This document shows, piece by piece, positions 8,387 to 18,044 of a stretch of 64,000 nucleotides of DNA (its first letter is position 1; every line of letters begins with the position of its first letter). A model generated the notes under the pieces. It saw nothing but the letters and a program-made list of their open reading frames with translations. It was not told the origin of the DNA and made no database searches. The DNA comes from CBDHEY01 sp965262305 (GTDB lineage: Bacteria; Pseudomonadota; Gammaproteobacteria; Pseudomonadales; Cellvibrionaceae), in contig CBDHEY010000004.1 of assembly GCA_965262305.1 (NCBI GenBank), positions 124,001 through 188,000 on the forward strand, written 5' to 3'. Made by a program: the position numbers and the translations under genes.

Positions 8387-11183
8387 AATAGCGTAATTCT
8401 CCTTTTCCATAGACGTTATCAACGCAGCGTTGGCAGATTTGCGGATGGGCGACAATTTTTCCAACAGATTCAACATAATGCCAACAACGTTCACACTTTG
8501 TATTCTCTGATTTCGCAATCGATATTTTTATTCCTTCAATATCCGTCTCAACTGCGTTTTCTTTTGCATCCTCTGAATCAAGTAACGATACTTTTGAACA
8601 AATTAGCACGAAACGCAATTCACTTTCTATCAGTGCAAGCTTTTCTTTGATGTCAGAGCGACAATACAAACTCACCTCCGCGGCAAGCGTGCCACCCACC
8701 ACTCCTTCATTTCGTTTGGCTTCAATCGCTTTGTTGACAACACCTTTTACTTGGGAAATAAACTCCCAATAGTGATTGTCAAATTTTGGCTCGCTATCAA
8801 ACTCAGGCAGCGAGGTCCATTGCGCCACAAAAACAGAATCTTCTTTTTGGCCTGGAATCTCGTCCCAAAGTTCATCAGCAGTAAAGGATAATATCGGTGC
8901 AATCCATCGGGTAAATGCATTAACAATATAATATAACGCGGTTTGCGCAGAACGACGCGGCAGTCCATCTGTTTTTGATGTGTACTGCCGATCCTTAATA
9001 ATGTCGAGATAAAAACCACCCATATCAACCACACAAAAATTATGTAATTTTTGATAGATGAGATGTAATTGATACTTCTCATAACAGGTTAAGATTTCTT
9101 TTTGCAATTTAGCAGTACGATCTATAGCCCATTTATCCAATTCAATAAGATCATCAAACTCGACTAGATGTTGCTCAGGATCGAACCCGCTTAAATTCGA
9201 AAGAAAAAAGCGCGCTGTATTTCGCATCCGACGATAAGAGTCCGCTGTACGTTTTAATATTTCGTCAGAAACGCTCATATCATTGCTAAAATCCGTTGCT
9301 GCAACCCACAACCTTAGGATATCACCCCCTAGTTCATTCATGACTTTTTGAGGTGATACAGTATTACCAATGGATTTGGACATTTTTTTCCCGTCGGCAT
9401 CCACTGTAAATCCATGGGTTAAGACCTGCTTGTAGGGTGCAGTCCCATTTATCGCGATAGCAGTTTTTAAAGACGATTGAAACCAACCTCGATGTTGGTC
9501 AGAACCTTCAAGATATAGATCGGCCGGATAGCAAAGATCTTCTCTTTTTTGAATAACAGAAAAATGGGTGACACCAGAATCAAACCAAACATCTAGCGTA
9601 TCAGTGACCTTGTCAAAGTTATCAGCCTCGTCTCCTAGTAGACTTGTCGCCTCAAGATCAAACCACGCATCCATCCCGTCTTCTTCGATCATTTTCGCGA
9701 CCGACTCAATCAACTTATCGGTTTCTGGGTGCAATTCTCCTGTCTCTTTATGAACAAAGAGTGTGATAGGAACACCCCAAGTTCGCTGTCGTGAGACACA
9801 CCAATCTGGGCTAGAATCAAGCATTGACTTAATTCTGGCTTCTCCCCAATCAGGAATCCATTCAACACCATCAACAGCCGTCCTAACGTTATCCAACAAC
9901 GCATTTTCATTCATGCTGATAAACCACTGTGGTGTAGCACGATAAATAAGCGGCGTTTTGGTGCGCCAACAATGAGCGTAACTGTGTACAAATTTAGTTT
10001 GATTAACAAGTGACTTTTTTTCTTCTAATAAAGCAATGACCTTTTCATCAACCTTATATACATGATCGCCAGCAAAGATGGCGACATCATCTCGAAAAAC
10101 ACCATTTCCATCGATATAGTTAAGCGTGCCTATGTTGTATTTTTTCGCTACTATAAAGTCATCCATACCATGGTCAGGAGCAGTATGAACACAACCAGTA
10201 CCGGCTTCCGTCGTTACATGATCACCTAGAATAACGGGCACCGTTTTTTCGTAAAAACAATGCTTAAGTTTAAGAAGCTCAAGATCTGAACCCTTACACT
10301 TTCCCACTTGAGAAAAATCAGAAATACCCGTTCTCTCTGAGACACTTTCTTGCAATGCTTCAGCAATAATGAACCTTTCATCGCCATGTTGTAAAACGAC
10401 ATAGTCCAACTCTGGGTTACAGCTAACAGCTTGGTTTGCAGGGAGAGTCCACGGTGTAGTAGTCCATATGACAACAGAAACCTTTCCATGACCGGCAAGC
10501 TCGGGGATGCGCTTTATCAATTCAGCTTCATCTTCAATCTCAAATTTTACATCAATTGAAAATGATGTTTTGTCTTGGTATTCCACTTCAGCTTCAGCCA
10601 AAGCTGAACCACCAACCACACTCCAATATACCGGTTTGTAGCCTTTGGTAAGGTGACCATTAAGCGCAATTTTCCCCAAAGAACGGACAATATCGGCTTC
10701 AGTTTTGTAATCCATTGTAAGATAAGGTGCATCCCAATCACCTAAAACTCCTAAACGGATAAAGTCTTTTTTCTGTCCTTCAACTTGACGTTTGGCATAG
10801 TCGCGACATTTTTGACGAAACGTTTTATGGTCAACTTTGACGCCAGCCTTACCTATTTTTTTCTCCACATTGTGCTCAATAGGCAAACCATGACAATCCC
10901 AACCAGGAATATATGGTGCATCAAATCCGCCAAGCGTTTTAGCCTTAACGATGATGTCTTTTAAAATTTTATTTACTGCATGACCAATATGAATGTCACC
11001 ATTCGCGTAGGGAGGACCGTCATGTAGAATAAATTTCGGACAACCTTCTCTCGCTTGGCGGATTCTTTTATATAAATTATCTTTTTGCCAACGCTTTAAC
11101 ATCTGCGGCTCTCGCTGCGCTAAATTCGCTTTCATTGCAAATTTAGTTGTGGGCAAATTTAATGTCGATTTGTAATCGGTCAT
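8379..11183 (-). CDS. ileS: Isoleucine--tRNA ligase
   Basis: This 934-residue class I aminoacyl-tRNA synthetase charges tRNA-Ile. The HIGH signature is at residues 65-68 (PPYANGDIHIGHA) and the KMSKS loop reads DGKKMSKSIGN. A CP1 editing domain lies between them (WTTTPWTLPANQA). The C-terminus has two CxxC zinc pairs (CERCWHY and CQRCV). Length matches bacterial type I IleRS (about 940). It lies between ribF (21-base gap) and lspA (overlapping). Confidence 0.98.
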   Translation of the reverse strand: MTDYKSTLNLPTTKFAMKANLAQREPQMLKRWQKDNLYKRIRQAREGCPKFILHDGPPYANGDIHIGHAVNKILKDIIVKAKTLGGFDAPYIPGWDCHGLPIEHNVEKKIGKAGVKVDHKTFRQKCRDYAKRQVEGQKKDFIRLGVLGDWDAPYLTMDYKTEADIVRSLGKIALNGHLTKGYKPVYWSVVGGSALAEAEVEYQDKTSFSIDVKFEIEDEAELIKRIPELAGHGKVSVVIWTTTPWTLPANQAVSCNPELDYVVLQHGDERFIIAEALQESVSERTGISDFSQVGKCKGSDLELLKLKHCFYEKTVPVILGDHVTTEAGTGCVHTAPDHGMDDFIVAKKYNIGTLNYIDGNGVFRDDVAIFAGDHVYKVDEKVIALLEEKKSLVNQTKFVHSYAHCWRTKTPLIYRATPQWFISMNENALLDNVRTAVDGVEWIPDWGEARIKSMLDSSPDWCVSRQRTWGVPITLFVHKETGELHPETDKLIESVAKMIEEDGMDAWFDLEATSLLGDEADNFDKVTDTLDVWFDSGVTHFSVIQKREDLCYPADLYLEGSDQHRGWFQSSLKTAIAINGTAPYKQVLTHGFTVDADGKKMSKSIGNTVSPQKVMNELGGDILRLWVAATDFSNDMSVSDEILKRTADSYRRMRNTARFFLSNLSGFDPEQHLVEFDDLIELDKWAIDRTAKLQKEILTCYEKYQLHLIYQKLHNFCVVDMGGFYLDIIKDRQYTSKTDGLPRRSAQTALYYIVNAFTRWIAPILSFTADELWDEIPGQKEDSVFVAQWTSLPEFDSEPKFDNHYWEFISQVKGVVNKAIEAKRNEGVVGGTLAAEVSLYCRSDIKEKLALIESELRFVLICSKVSLLDSEDAKENAVETDIEGIKISIAKSENTKCERCWHYVESVGKIVAHPQICQRCVDNVYGKGELRYYA

Positions 11184-11204
11184 AGTTACTCGTTACTGTT
11201 TAAA

Positions 11205-12152
11205 TTAATTAGTCGCAAAAAATGCTCTGGCAGCTTTGATATCAGAAAATACCTGAGATTTAAGCTCATGAATAGAATCAAATTTCATTTCTTCTCTAAG
11301 CTTGGCTTGAAAAAAAACTTCTACACATTTTCCATAAGCATCAATATTCTCATCAAGTAAGTGAACTTCGAGTATTGGTTTATCGCTCCCATTTACAGTG
11401 GGCCTTATACCGAGGTTCGCAACGCCCTTGTAGGTCGATTTTGAATCTTCATTTAACACCACCGAAATAGTATATACGCCGTTTAGTGGTGATTGATTTC
11501 TCCCCAAAGCAATATTCATTGTGGGAAATCCAAGAGTCCTGCCTAGCTGTTTTCCATAAAATACTCGCCCGGTCATGCTGTAGCAGCGACCAAGCAACGT
11601 TTTCGCTTCATCTAGCTGATCTTCTGATAAAAGCTTTCGGATTCTAGTACTACTAATCCGGTCATCCTGTTCTTTTTGAGTTTGAGTATCAGTCACCTCA
11701 AACCCAAGCTCTTTTCCGACACTTAAGAGTAAATTAAAATCTCCTGATCGGTCGCAACCAAACCGAAAATCATCCCCTACAATGAGCGCTTTTACACCGG
11801 CTGCATCTAACAGTACTTTCTGAATATAATCTCTGGCCTGAAGTGATCGCAAAGACCGGTCAAACTTCAAGCACACCACTCGATCGACACCAACTTCAAA
11901 CAAAGCACGGACTTTTTCCCGCAACCTCATTAAACGCGGTGGCTTTTCCCCAGCTGCAAAATACTCATTGGGCTGAGGCTCAAACAACATCACCATTGCA
12001 GGCAGTCCGAACGACTGAGCTTTTTCCTTTAGCTGATCAAGCAGAACTTGGTGCCCACGATGCACACCGTCAAAAGATCCGATCGTTGCAACACAAGGTC
12101 GGAAATTTTGCCTAAGCTGATGCAAACCGTGGATAAATTCTTGGTTATTCAT
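11205..12152 (-). CDS. ribF: Bifunctional riboflavin kinase / FAD synthetase
   Basis: This 315-residue RibF converts riboflavin to FMN and then FAD. The N-terminal adenylyltransferase domain has ATIGSFDGVHRGHQVLL and the VGDDFRFG and ISSTRIR segments. The C-terminal flavokinase domain has GRVFYGKQLGRTLGFPTMNI and LEVHLLDEN. Length agrees with the E. coli enzyme (313). It lies between murJ and ileS, as in most gammaproteobacteria. Confidence 0.97.
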   Translation of the reverse strand: MNNQEFIHGLHQLRQNFRPCVATIGSFDGVHRGHQVLLDQLKEKAQSFGLPAMVMLFEPQPNEYFAAGEKPPRLMRLREKVRALFEVGVDRVVCLKFDRSLRSLQARDYIQKVLLDAAGVKALIVGDDFRFGCDRSGDFNLLLSVGKELGFEVTDTQTQKEQDDRISSTRIRKLLSEDQLDEAKTLLGRCYSMTGRVFYGKQLGRTLGFPTMNIALGRNQSPLNGVYTISVVLNEDSKSTYKGVANLGIRPTVNGSDKPILEVHLLDENIDAYGKCVEVFFQAKLREEMKFDSIHELKSQVFSDIKAARAFFATN

Positions 12153-12246
12153 TAATCAGTGCTGTTTGACAAAAAAGCGGAATTATACCTTAGGAAAAGC
12201 AATGAGACATCTGCCAATATGAGTCAGATCAAAACTATGCAGAGAG

Positions 12247-13803
12247 TTAAGGCCTTAGATGAGAAACTCGATACCCGCAGATAACTAGTGCAGATAGATA
12301 GGATATTAAACCAGCACCTACAAGTAGTAATAAGCCAAATATTCGGGCCGACCAATTCAATCCCTCAAAACCTGATTGATTTTGAGTCACGGTAATCAAG
12401 GCCAATAGCATTATCAGGTTTGCAACAAGAGAACGAAGGAAAAAAACTCTCCAGCCACGACTTGGACGATAAACCGCATCCTTTCTTAAACGCCGATATA
12501 ACAATCCACCATTCAACACAGCCGATATACTCGTAGCAAGCGCTAGCCCAACATGCCCTAATGACCATATGAAATGAAAGGGAACCACAAAAAGGACATT
12601 TAAAAACATATTACTGACCATAGCAATGACACCTATCCTTACCGGAGTCATAGTGTCTTGGCGCGAAAAAAAACCACTCGCGAGTACTTTTATTGCCATA
12701 AAAGCAGTCAACCCAATTGCATATGCTCGTAGACTCCAACTCGACATCACAATGTCGCTCGCCTTGGTTTGATCGTATTGGAAAAGTGTAAACAACAAGG
12801 GTTCGGCAATGACGATAAGTGCAATTGTCGAAGGTAAACCGATAAGAAAAATCATTTGCAAAGCCCAATCAAGAGTTCGACTGAATTCTTCTGTGCCTTT
12901 TAAAAACTGCCTTGAAAGACTCGGTAAAATTACCGTAGCGATTCCAACACCAAATACCCCAAGGGGTAGCTCTGTGAGCCTATCTGAAAAATATAACCAC
13001 GAAACACTTCCCGTAGGCAAAAAAGAGGCAAGTATCGTATCAAAAAGCAAGTTTATTTGGCTCACGGATACGCCAAACATCGCAGGGGCCATTAGCTTTA
13101 ATACTTTGCGCACCGACTCATCACCCCAGTCCACTTTTGGATGGGGTAATAACCCTAGTTTCCTCAAAAATGGTAACTGAAAGAAAAACTGAATGACGCC
13201 TGCGATTAGCACTCCCCAAGCTAAGGCAAATACAGGCGTTTCAAACATAGGAGATACAAACATAGCCGATAAAATCAACGTAATATTGAGAATAACGGGG
13301 GTCACGGCCGGCACTGCAAACCGATCATAGCTATTTAGAATGGAACCGGCTAATCCAGTTAAAGAAATAAGTAATAGATACGGAAAAGTTATTCGAAGTA
13401 AATCGCTAGTAAGCTGGAATTTTTCCGGCGAATTTAAGTAGAATCCAAAACCAAAAACTGCGGTAAACAGGGGTGAAGCCATCACAACTAATACCGTTAA
13501 AGCTACCAAGCTAATCCCCAAGCATCCACTTATTCGCGCGATAAATTCCCTGACCGCAGCATGACTGCCATTTGCTCTATATTCCGAAAGAACAGGTACA
13601 AATGCCTGTGAAAAAGCACCCTCAGCAAATAATCGCCGCAGAAAGTTTGGAATTTTAAACGCAACAAAAAAAGCATCGGCATCGCCTCCTGCTCCAATAT
13701 AACGAGCAAAAATGATATCGCGAGCGAGCCCCATAACTCGAGAAATCATTGTCATTGAAGAAACGATAAAACTAGAGCGCAGTAAGCCTCTTTCTTTTGT
13801 CAC
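12247..13803 (-). CDS. murJ: Lipid II flippase MurJ
   Basis: This 518-residue MOP-superfamily protein has about 14 predicted membrane helices and MurJ signatures: SFIVSSMTMISRVMGLARDIIFARYIG at the N-terminus (in part), then FFVAFKIPNFLRRLFAEGAFSQAFVPVLSEY. It flips lipid II across the inner membrane for peptidoglycan synthesis. The start is a GTG at 13803 with AGGG upstream. It heads the murJ-ribF-ileS run. The rpsT gene that often lies beside murJ is not found in the adjacent 231-bp gap. Confidence 0.96.
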   Translation of the reverse strand: MTKERGLLRSSFIVSSMTMISRVMGLARDIIFARYIGAGGDADAFFVAFKIPNFLRRLFAEGAFSQAFVPVLSEYRANGSHAAVREFIARISGCLGISLVALTVLVVMASPLFTAVFGFGFYLNSPEKFQLTSDLLRITFPYLLLISLTGLAGSILNSYDRFAVPAVTPVILNITLILSAMFVSPMFETPVFALAWGVLIAGVIQFFFQLPFLRKLGLLPHPKVDWGDESVRKVLKLMAPAMFGVSVSQINLLFDTILASFLPTGSVSWLYFSDRLTELPLGVFGVGIATVILPSLSRQFLKGTEEFSRTLDWALQMIFLIGLPSTIALIVIAEPLLFTLFQYDQTKASDIVMSSWSLRAYAIGLTAFMAIKVLASGFFSRQDTMTPVRIGVIAMVSNMFLNVLFVVPFHFIWSLGHVGLALATSISAVLNGGLLYRRLRKDAVYRPSRGWRVFFLRSLVANLIMLLALITVTQNQSGFEGLNWSARIFGLLLLVGAGLISYLSALVICGYRVSHLRP

Positions 13804-14034
13804 TAAAAAATACCCTGAAGCAAAAATGGGGCAGATTGAGCCACGTTAACTTCAAAAGATCAATAACCAATTCACAAACCTTTTTTTAGACACAACAAAG
13901 ACAATTGACAGAATTTGCCATTTTTTATCTTTACCTCGCCCGATATCTAACATCGCATAGCCTAATTCAAGCTGTTTAATAGCACTCGTAAACAAGATTA
14001 TTTAACCAATTAAAAATCAATGAGGATACATCAC

Positions 14035-14736
14035 ATGAACAAGATTACTGCAATTATTTCTACCCTTGCGATCGCTAGCCTAGTTAACGTACAGCTCGCA
14101 TTTGCTGAAAATGAAGACATTGAAAAAGCGATGGAAAAAAGCCGTCATAAACATGCTGCCACAGTTTCAAGTTTAACCATCCTTGGCACCCTTGCCGCTG
14201 GACCAGTTGGGTTTATTGCTGGCTTGCTTGGTGGCGTTTATCTCGGTGACTCGAATTTGCAAGATACTGAGAATCTACACAAAGCTAAAAGTGAAATAAA
14301 AAATATGGAATCAACACTTGAGGATCAAGAGGTGATTATTGTAGAGCTCGAAAGAAATCTCGTAGATAAATTGGAATTCGCTGTCATGTTTCGAACTGGA
14401 GAGGATTCGATTTCAAAAGTTGAAGAAGAGCGCGTACGCACATTAGCGGAATATCTGGACAAAAATAGATCACTGCACGTTCGTTTAGATGGTCATGCAG
14501 ATCCGCGCGGTACCGACGAATATAACAACGTACTTTCAGCCGAGAGAGCGACTAATGTTGCCAAGACGCTAAATAAATACGGTATTGATTATTCAAGAAT
14601 CATGGTGGAGTTTCACGGATCTAGCTATGCAAATACTGACTCAAATTCACTTGATCAATTTTCTTTAGATCGACGCGTAGATATCGAAATTTACGATCCG
14701 ACATCAAAGAATGACATTGTAAGCACAAACTTATAA
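14035..14736 (+). CDS. OmpA-family envelope protein (PdsO-like architecture)
   Basis: This protein has 233 residues from ATG 14035, chosen over an upstream in-frame ATG at 14020 because GAGG lies 9 bases before it. A signal peptide ends LAFA|EN. A short charged region is followed by a Gly/Ala-rich hydrophobic segment (LGTLAAGPVGFIAGLLGGVYLG), a coiled-coil stretch and a C-terminal OmpA peptidoglycan-binding domain (RLDGHADPRGTDEYNNVLSAERA, then LDRRVDIEIY). The conserved Asp and Arg that contact diaminopimelate are present. The layout resembles sortase-associated OmpA-like PdsO proteins, but no sortase gene is nearby, so that link is only a resemblance. It is a single-gene unit ending in a strong terminator. 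Confidence 0.75.
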   Translation: MNKITAIISTLAIASLVNVQLAFAENEDIEKAMEKSRHKHAATVSSLTILGTLAAGPVGFIAGLLGGVYLGDSNLQDTENLHKAKSEIKNMESTLEDQEVIIVELERNLVDKLEFAVMFRTGEDSISKVEEERVRTLAEYLDKNRSLHVRLDGHADPRGTDEYNNVLSAERATNVAKTLNKYGIDYSRIMVEFHGSSYANTDSNSLDQFSLDRRVDIEIYDPTSKNDIVSTNL

Positions 14737-14801
14737 ACGTTTTCGGAAAAAAATCGTTTTTAAAAAGTTGATTCAATTACATCTCTCAGCCAAGAGACTT
14801 T

Positions 14802-14825
14802 GCCCGACCTAGTCGGGCTTTTTTT
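14802..14825 (+). terminator. Rho-independent terminator
   Basis: GCCCGAC and GTCGGGC form a perfect 7-bp stem around a CTA loop and are followed by seven T. It lies 66 bp after the stop of the OmpA-family gene. Confidence 0.93.
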
Positions 14826-14961
14826 ATGATAGTTTTAATAATTGTTAATCTAATTATGAACAAAACAACTTCGTTTAATTCACTATCTATGTTGAATTGA
14901 AAGAAACAAGAAAAACGAATCTGCATTGTTTTCGAAATGAGGAAAAATAAAGTAATCTTAT

Positions 14962-15885
14962 TTAATAGGTAACTAATCCTATCTCGCTTTGAAATATTAT
15001 TTTGTCCCCAACCATAATATTTCCTTCAATTACATCCACGTCGGCAGCTTTTTCCAAATATTTACATGACAGATCTAACGTTTGGTTCATATCTGCTAAA
15101 ACCAAGTAGTCCATTTTAATGTATTTGACCGAGAAAGAATAAAATCGCTTACCACTGCGGCCAGCAGCCAAACGCGAGGCTAAAGTTACGATTCCTGCTG
15201 CGATAAATGCTGAAGGATAATAGCGACGTTTATAAAAATAAACTTCTGAAACGCCCCCTTTTATTAAGTTAGTTGAACCCGCGGCGGAATCATTTGTTAG
15301 ACGAATATCTGTGACACACTCATGATCGAATAGATGAGATTTGTTCTCTAGCTCCGCACGATATGGGGATGTTTTTTCGAATAACTTTGTCGAGCCTTTT
15401 TCTAAGATTTGTTGAAAATCAACAGGCTGACTGGAGAAGGTTAAATGAAATTCCAAATAGGCGAAAAGAATAAGCGTTCCATCTAAATCCTCCAACCGAG
15501 CCGAAACTCGGCAGATGTCGCCAGACAAATCAACAATTTTGGATTTAACAACAAAAGTTTCATCTTTTGAAGAACGATTTAAATCGATCGCTCTGGCAAT
15601 TCTGCAACAACGTGTTATTGCGCTGATCGCATTTTTCTTGGAAAAACGGTTTTGAATCGACAGCTTTCCTGAAACGCCCATGTACCTCATGGCTTCAGCC
15701 ATAGGTATAGGACCCAATTCATTATGAGTGATGTGTTTTTTATCTACGAAAGCAGATAACCAACCATTGTCATCAAGAGCAAGATTATATAGATCTAAAT
15801 AGAGAGGATTAATCCCTAAACTTTCAACCAGTCTCTGTTCATATTGATTTAAATTGGTAAATTCAAAATGCAAACGATTATCCAC
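14962..15885 (-). CDS. Uncharacterised protein, possible double-hotdog fold
   Basis: I do not recognise this 307-residue soluble protein. It has no signal peptide or membrane segment. The C-terminal part (RFYSFSVKYIKMDYLVLAD, then LDLSCKYLEKAADVDVIEGNIMVGDKIIFQSEIGLV) reads like the last strands of a hotdog domain. The middle (SKIVDLSGDICRVSARLEDLDGTLILFAYLEFHLTF) looks like a first such unit, so an acyl-thioester-binding double hotdog is possible. That is inference only. The start is a GTG without a clear ribosome-binding site. It stands alone between convergent terminators, and its neighbours (an OmpA protein and aceF) give no functional hint. Confidence 0.6.
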   Translation of the reverse strand: MDNRLHFEFTNLNQYEQRLVESLGINPLYLDLYNLALDDNGWLSAFVDKKHITHNELGPIPMAEAMRYMGVSGKLSIQNRFSKKNAISAITRCCRIARAIDLNRSSKDETFVVKSKIVDLSGDICRVSARLEDLDGTLILFAYLEFHLTFSSQPVDFQQILEKGSTKLFEKTSPYRAELENKSHLFDHECVTDIRLTNDSAAGSTNLIKGGVSEVYFYKRRYYPSAFIAAGIVTLASRLAAGRSGKRFYSFSVKYIKMDYLVLADMNQTLDLSCKYLEKAADVDVIEGNIMVGDKIIFQSEIGLVTY

Positions 15886-16014
15886 CCATGCAATATAAAT
15901 AACATATTAACTATGGCACTATTTATTATTTGTCGCATAAATCTTCATTGAAAAGATACATAAGAAAATTTTTTTTTGCAACTTTAAACTATAAAAAGTT
16001 TAGACCAACATAAG

Positions 16015-16042
16015 AAAAAAGCGGGCAATTGCCCGCTTTTTT
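16015..16042 (-). terminator. Bidirectional terminator after aceF
   Basis: GCGGGCAATTGCCCGC (16021-16036) is a perfect palindrome flanked by six A on the left and six T on the right, so it can act on either strand. It lies 72 bp beyond the aceF stop on the minus strand. Confidence 0.92.
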
Positions 16043-16113
16043 ATGCCGGTGTGGAATTAATCTTTTGAAACCAGCCTATTAATTGCTCTCACAAAGAGAT
16101 GAGTTAAAGCATC

Positions 16114-18030
16114 TTAGACAAGTAACTGCCTCAAATCACCGAGAACTTGAACCATGTATGTCATAAAGTTGCCTGCATCAGCGCCATTAATAGCGCGATG
16201 GTCATATGAAAGACACAAGGGAAGCATAGTACGGGGCTTAAATTCGCTACCATTCCATACGGGCTTAACTGACGCTTTGGAAACCCCTAGGATTCCTACT
16301 TCTGGGGCATTGACGATAGGTGTGAAACCCGTTCCGCCAATCGGACCCAAACTAGAAATCGTAAAGCACCCACCCTGCATATCTTTTGGTAATAACTTAC
16401 CATCCCGAGCTTTCTTCGCCAAAGTGACCGATTCTTCAGCTAATTGAAATAAGCCTTTTTGGTCGACATCACGAATAACAGGAACCATTAGCCCATTGGG
16501 TGTGGCAACAGCTACACCTATATGCACGTATTTCTTCTTGATTAAATGTTGGCCGTCAGAATGCAATGAAACGTTAAACGAAGATTCATATTTTAAGGCA
16601 GCAGCACAAGCTTTTAATAGGAAAGGCAAAGGTGTTAATTTCACACCCGCTTTTTCTGCCTGAGCCTTCATTCCCTTTCTAAAGTCTTCTAAGTCAGTAA
16701 TATCTGCATCATCAAACTGGGTCACATGTGGAACATTTAACCAGTTTCGCGTCATGTTTGTCGCAGTAACCTGATGAATCTTCGACATTTTCACCTGTTC
16801 AATTTCTCCAAATTTTGAGAAATCGACGTCTGGTATTGCAGGAATGGCTCCACCAACTGAAGCAGCTACGGCGCTTTTGGGAGCCGCAGTTTTTCCTTGC
16901 ATTACTGCCTTAACATAGGCTTTTACATCGTCCTTTGATAAACGGCCTTTAGGACCAGACGGTTTAACAAGTGTTAAATCCACCCCCATTTGCCGAGCTA
17001 ACTTACGAACCGCAGGCCCTGCATAGACCTCACTACCGGGACTTTGAATCTCTTGCGGAATTCGCTCTACAGTGGGTTGTGGCCGTGAACTTTTTACCAA
17101 TGGCGGGCTAGCAGGCTCGGGTTTTGCTGTCGAGCTTGCTGATGTAGCAGGTGCCGCTGCTGCTGTGCTTACAACCTCCATGACACCAATCGGTGTACCT
17201 TCAGATGCCTTGTCACCTTCTTTAACAGAAAGTGATTTTATTGTTCCGTTGGATGGAGCAGGAACCTCCATTGAAGCCTTGTCACTTTCCAGAACAATCA
17301 ATGAATCCCCTTCAGAAACCTGGTCGCCCACAGAAACACAAACCTCAATGACATCCACACCTTCGGCACCACCAATGTCGGGTACATTTACTGGAATTTC
17401 ACTAGGAGTAGCGGAAGAAACTGCTGGAGCTTTTTCAAGCTCTGTCGGCGCTGATGGTTCAGAAACTGCACCTGAGTCACTAGCCAAAACCAGAATGGAA
17501 TCTCCTTCAGAAACTTTTGCTCCTTCGGATAAAACAATGCTCACAACCTTACCTGAGGCTGGTGCCGGTATATCCATCGAAGCCTTATCTGACTCCAACA
17601 CAATGAGAGAATCGCCTTCCGAGACCTCATCACCAACAGCCACGCAAATCTCGATGACATCAACACCTTCGGCTCCACCAATATCTGGCACAGCAACAGG
17701 TAATTCACTTGCTCCACCAGAAGATGGGGCTGGTGTTGATGTTGCAGAAACTTCTGAAGCTTTAGCTTCCTGAACAGACGAAACCTCATCGCCTGCCACT
17801 TCAATTTCAACGATTGCATCACCTTCGGAAACTTTATCCCCTTCTGCAATAACAAACCCAACAATCTTGCCTGTCACAGGAGAAGGAACGTCCATTGAAG
17901 CCTTGTCTGATTCAAGAACAATTAGAGAGTCGTCAACAGAAACGGTATCGCCAACAGCAACACAGAGTTCAATAACATCAACATTTTCTGCACCACCAAT
18001 ATCAGGAACGGTAATTGTCTCTTTAGCCAC
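16114..18030 (-). CDS. aceF: Pyruvate dehydrogenase E2, dihydrolipoamide acetyltransferase
   Basis: This E2 core of the pyruvate dehydrogenase complex transfers acetyl from lipoamide to CoA. It has three N-terminal lipoyl domains with lipoyl lysines in ESDKAS at about residues 43, 149 and 251, each followed by an Ala/Pro/Ser-rich linker. An E1/E3-binding domain follows (YAGPAVRKLARQMGVDL), then the catalytic domain with LSYDHRAINGAD near the end. Asn replaces the textbook Asp of HxxxDG, as I recall for Pseudomonas-type AceF. The start is GTG 18030: AAGGAG lies 8 bases before it, and the family-like N-terminus AKETITVPDIGG follows. An upstream in-frame ATG at 18051 lacks this support. The product is 638 residues. 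It is co-transcribed with aceE (14-base gap). Confidence 0.96.
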   Translation of the reverse strand: MAKETITVPDIGGAENVDVIELCVAVGDTVSVDDSLIVLESDKASMDVPSPVTGKIVGFVIAEGDKVSEGDAIVEIEVAGDEVSSVQEAKASEVSATSTPAPSSGGASELPVAVPDIGGAEGVDVIEICVAVGDEVSEGDSLIVLESDKASMDIPAPASGKVVSIVLSEGAKVSEGDSILVLASDSGAVSEPSAPTELEKAPAVSSATPSEIPVNVPDIGGAEGVDVIEVCVSVGDQVSEGDSLIVLESDKASMEVPAPSNGTIKSLSVKEGDKASEGTPIGVMEVVSTAAAAPATSASSTAKPEPASPPLVKSSRPQPTVERIPQEIQSPGSEVYAGPAVRKLARQMGVDLTLVKPSGPKGRLSKDDVKAYVKAVMQGKTAAPKSAVAASVGGAIPAIPDVDFSKFGEIEQVKMSKIHQVTATNMTRNWLNVPHVTQFDDADITDLEDFRKGMKAQAEKAGVKLTPLPFLLKACAAALKYESSFNVSLHSDGQHLIKKKYVHIGVAVATPNGLMVPVIRDVDQKGLFQLAEESVTLAKKARDGKLLPKDMQGGCFTISSLGPIGGTGFTPIVNAPEVGILGVSKASVKPVWNGSEFKPRTMLPLCLSYDHRAINGADAGNFMTYMVQVLGDLRQLLV

Positions 18031-18044
18031 GGAAATTTCTCCTT

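Noticed and set aside
8387..8518. N-terminal extension of lspA inside ileS
   Set aside because: It would add 44 residues not seen in signal peptidase II, and a good ribosome-binding site supports ATG 8386.
13804..14034. Expected rpsT next to murJ
   Set aside because: No frame in this gap encodes S20; a TTGACA at 13905 lacks a well-spaced -10, so I did not call a promoter.
17072..17773. Long plus-strand open frame (233 codons) opposite aceF
   Set aside because: It is a low-complexity Ser/Thr/Pro shadow of the repeated lipoyl domains; aceF on the other strand is certain.
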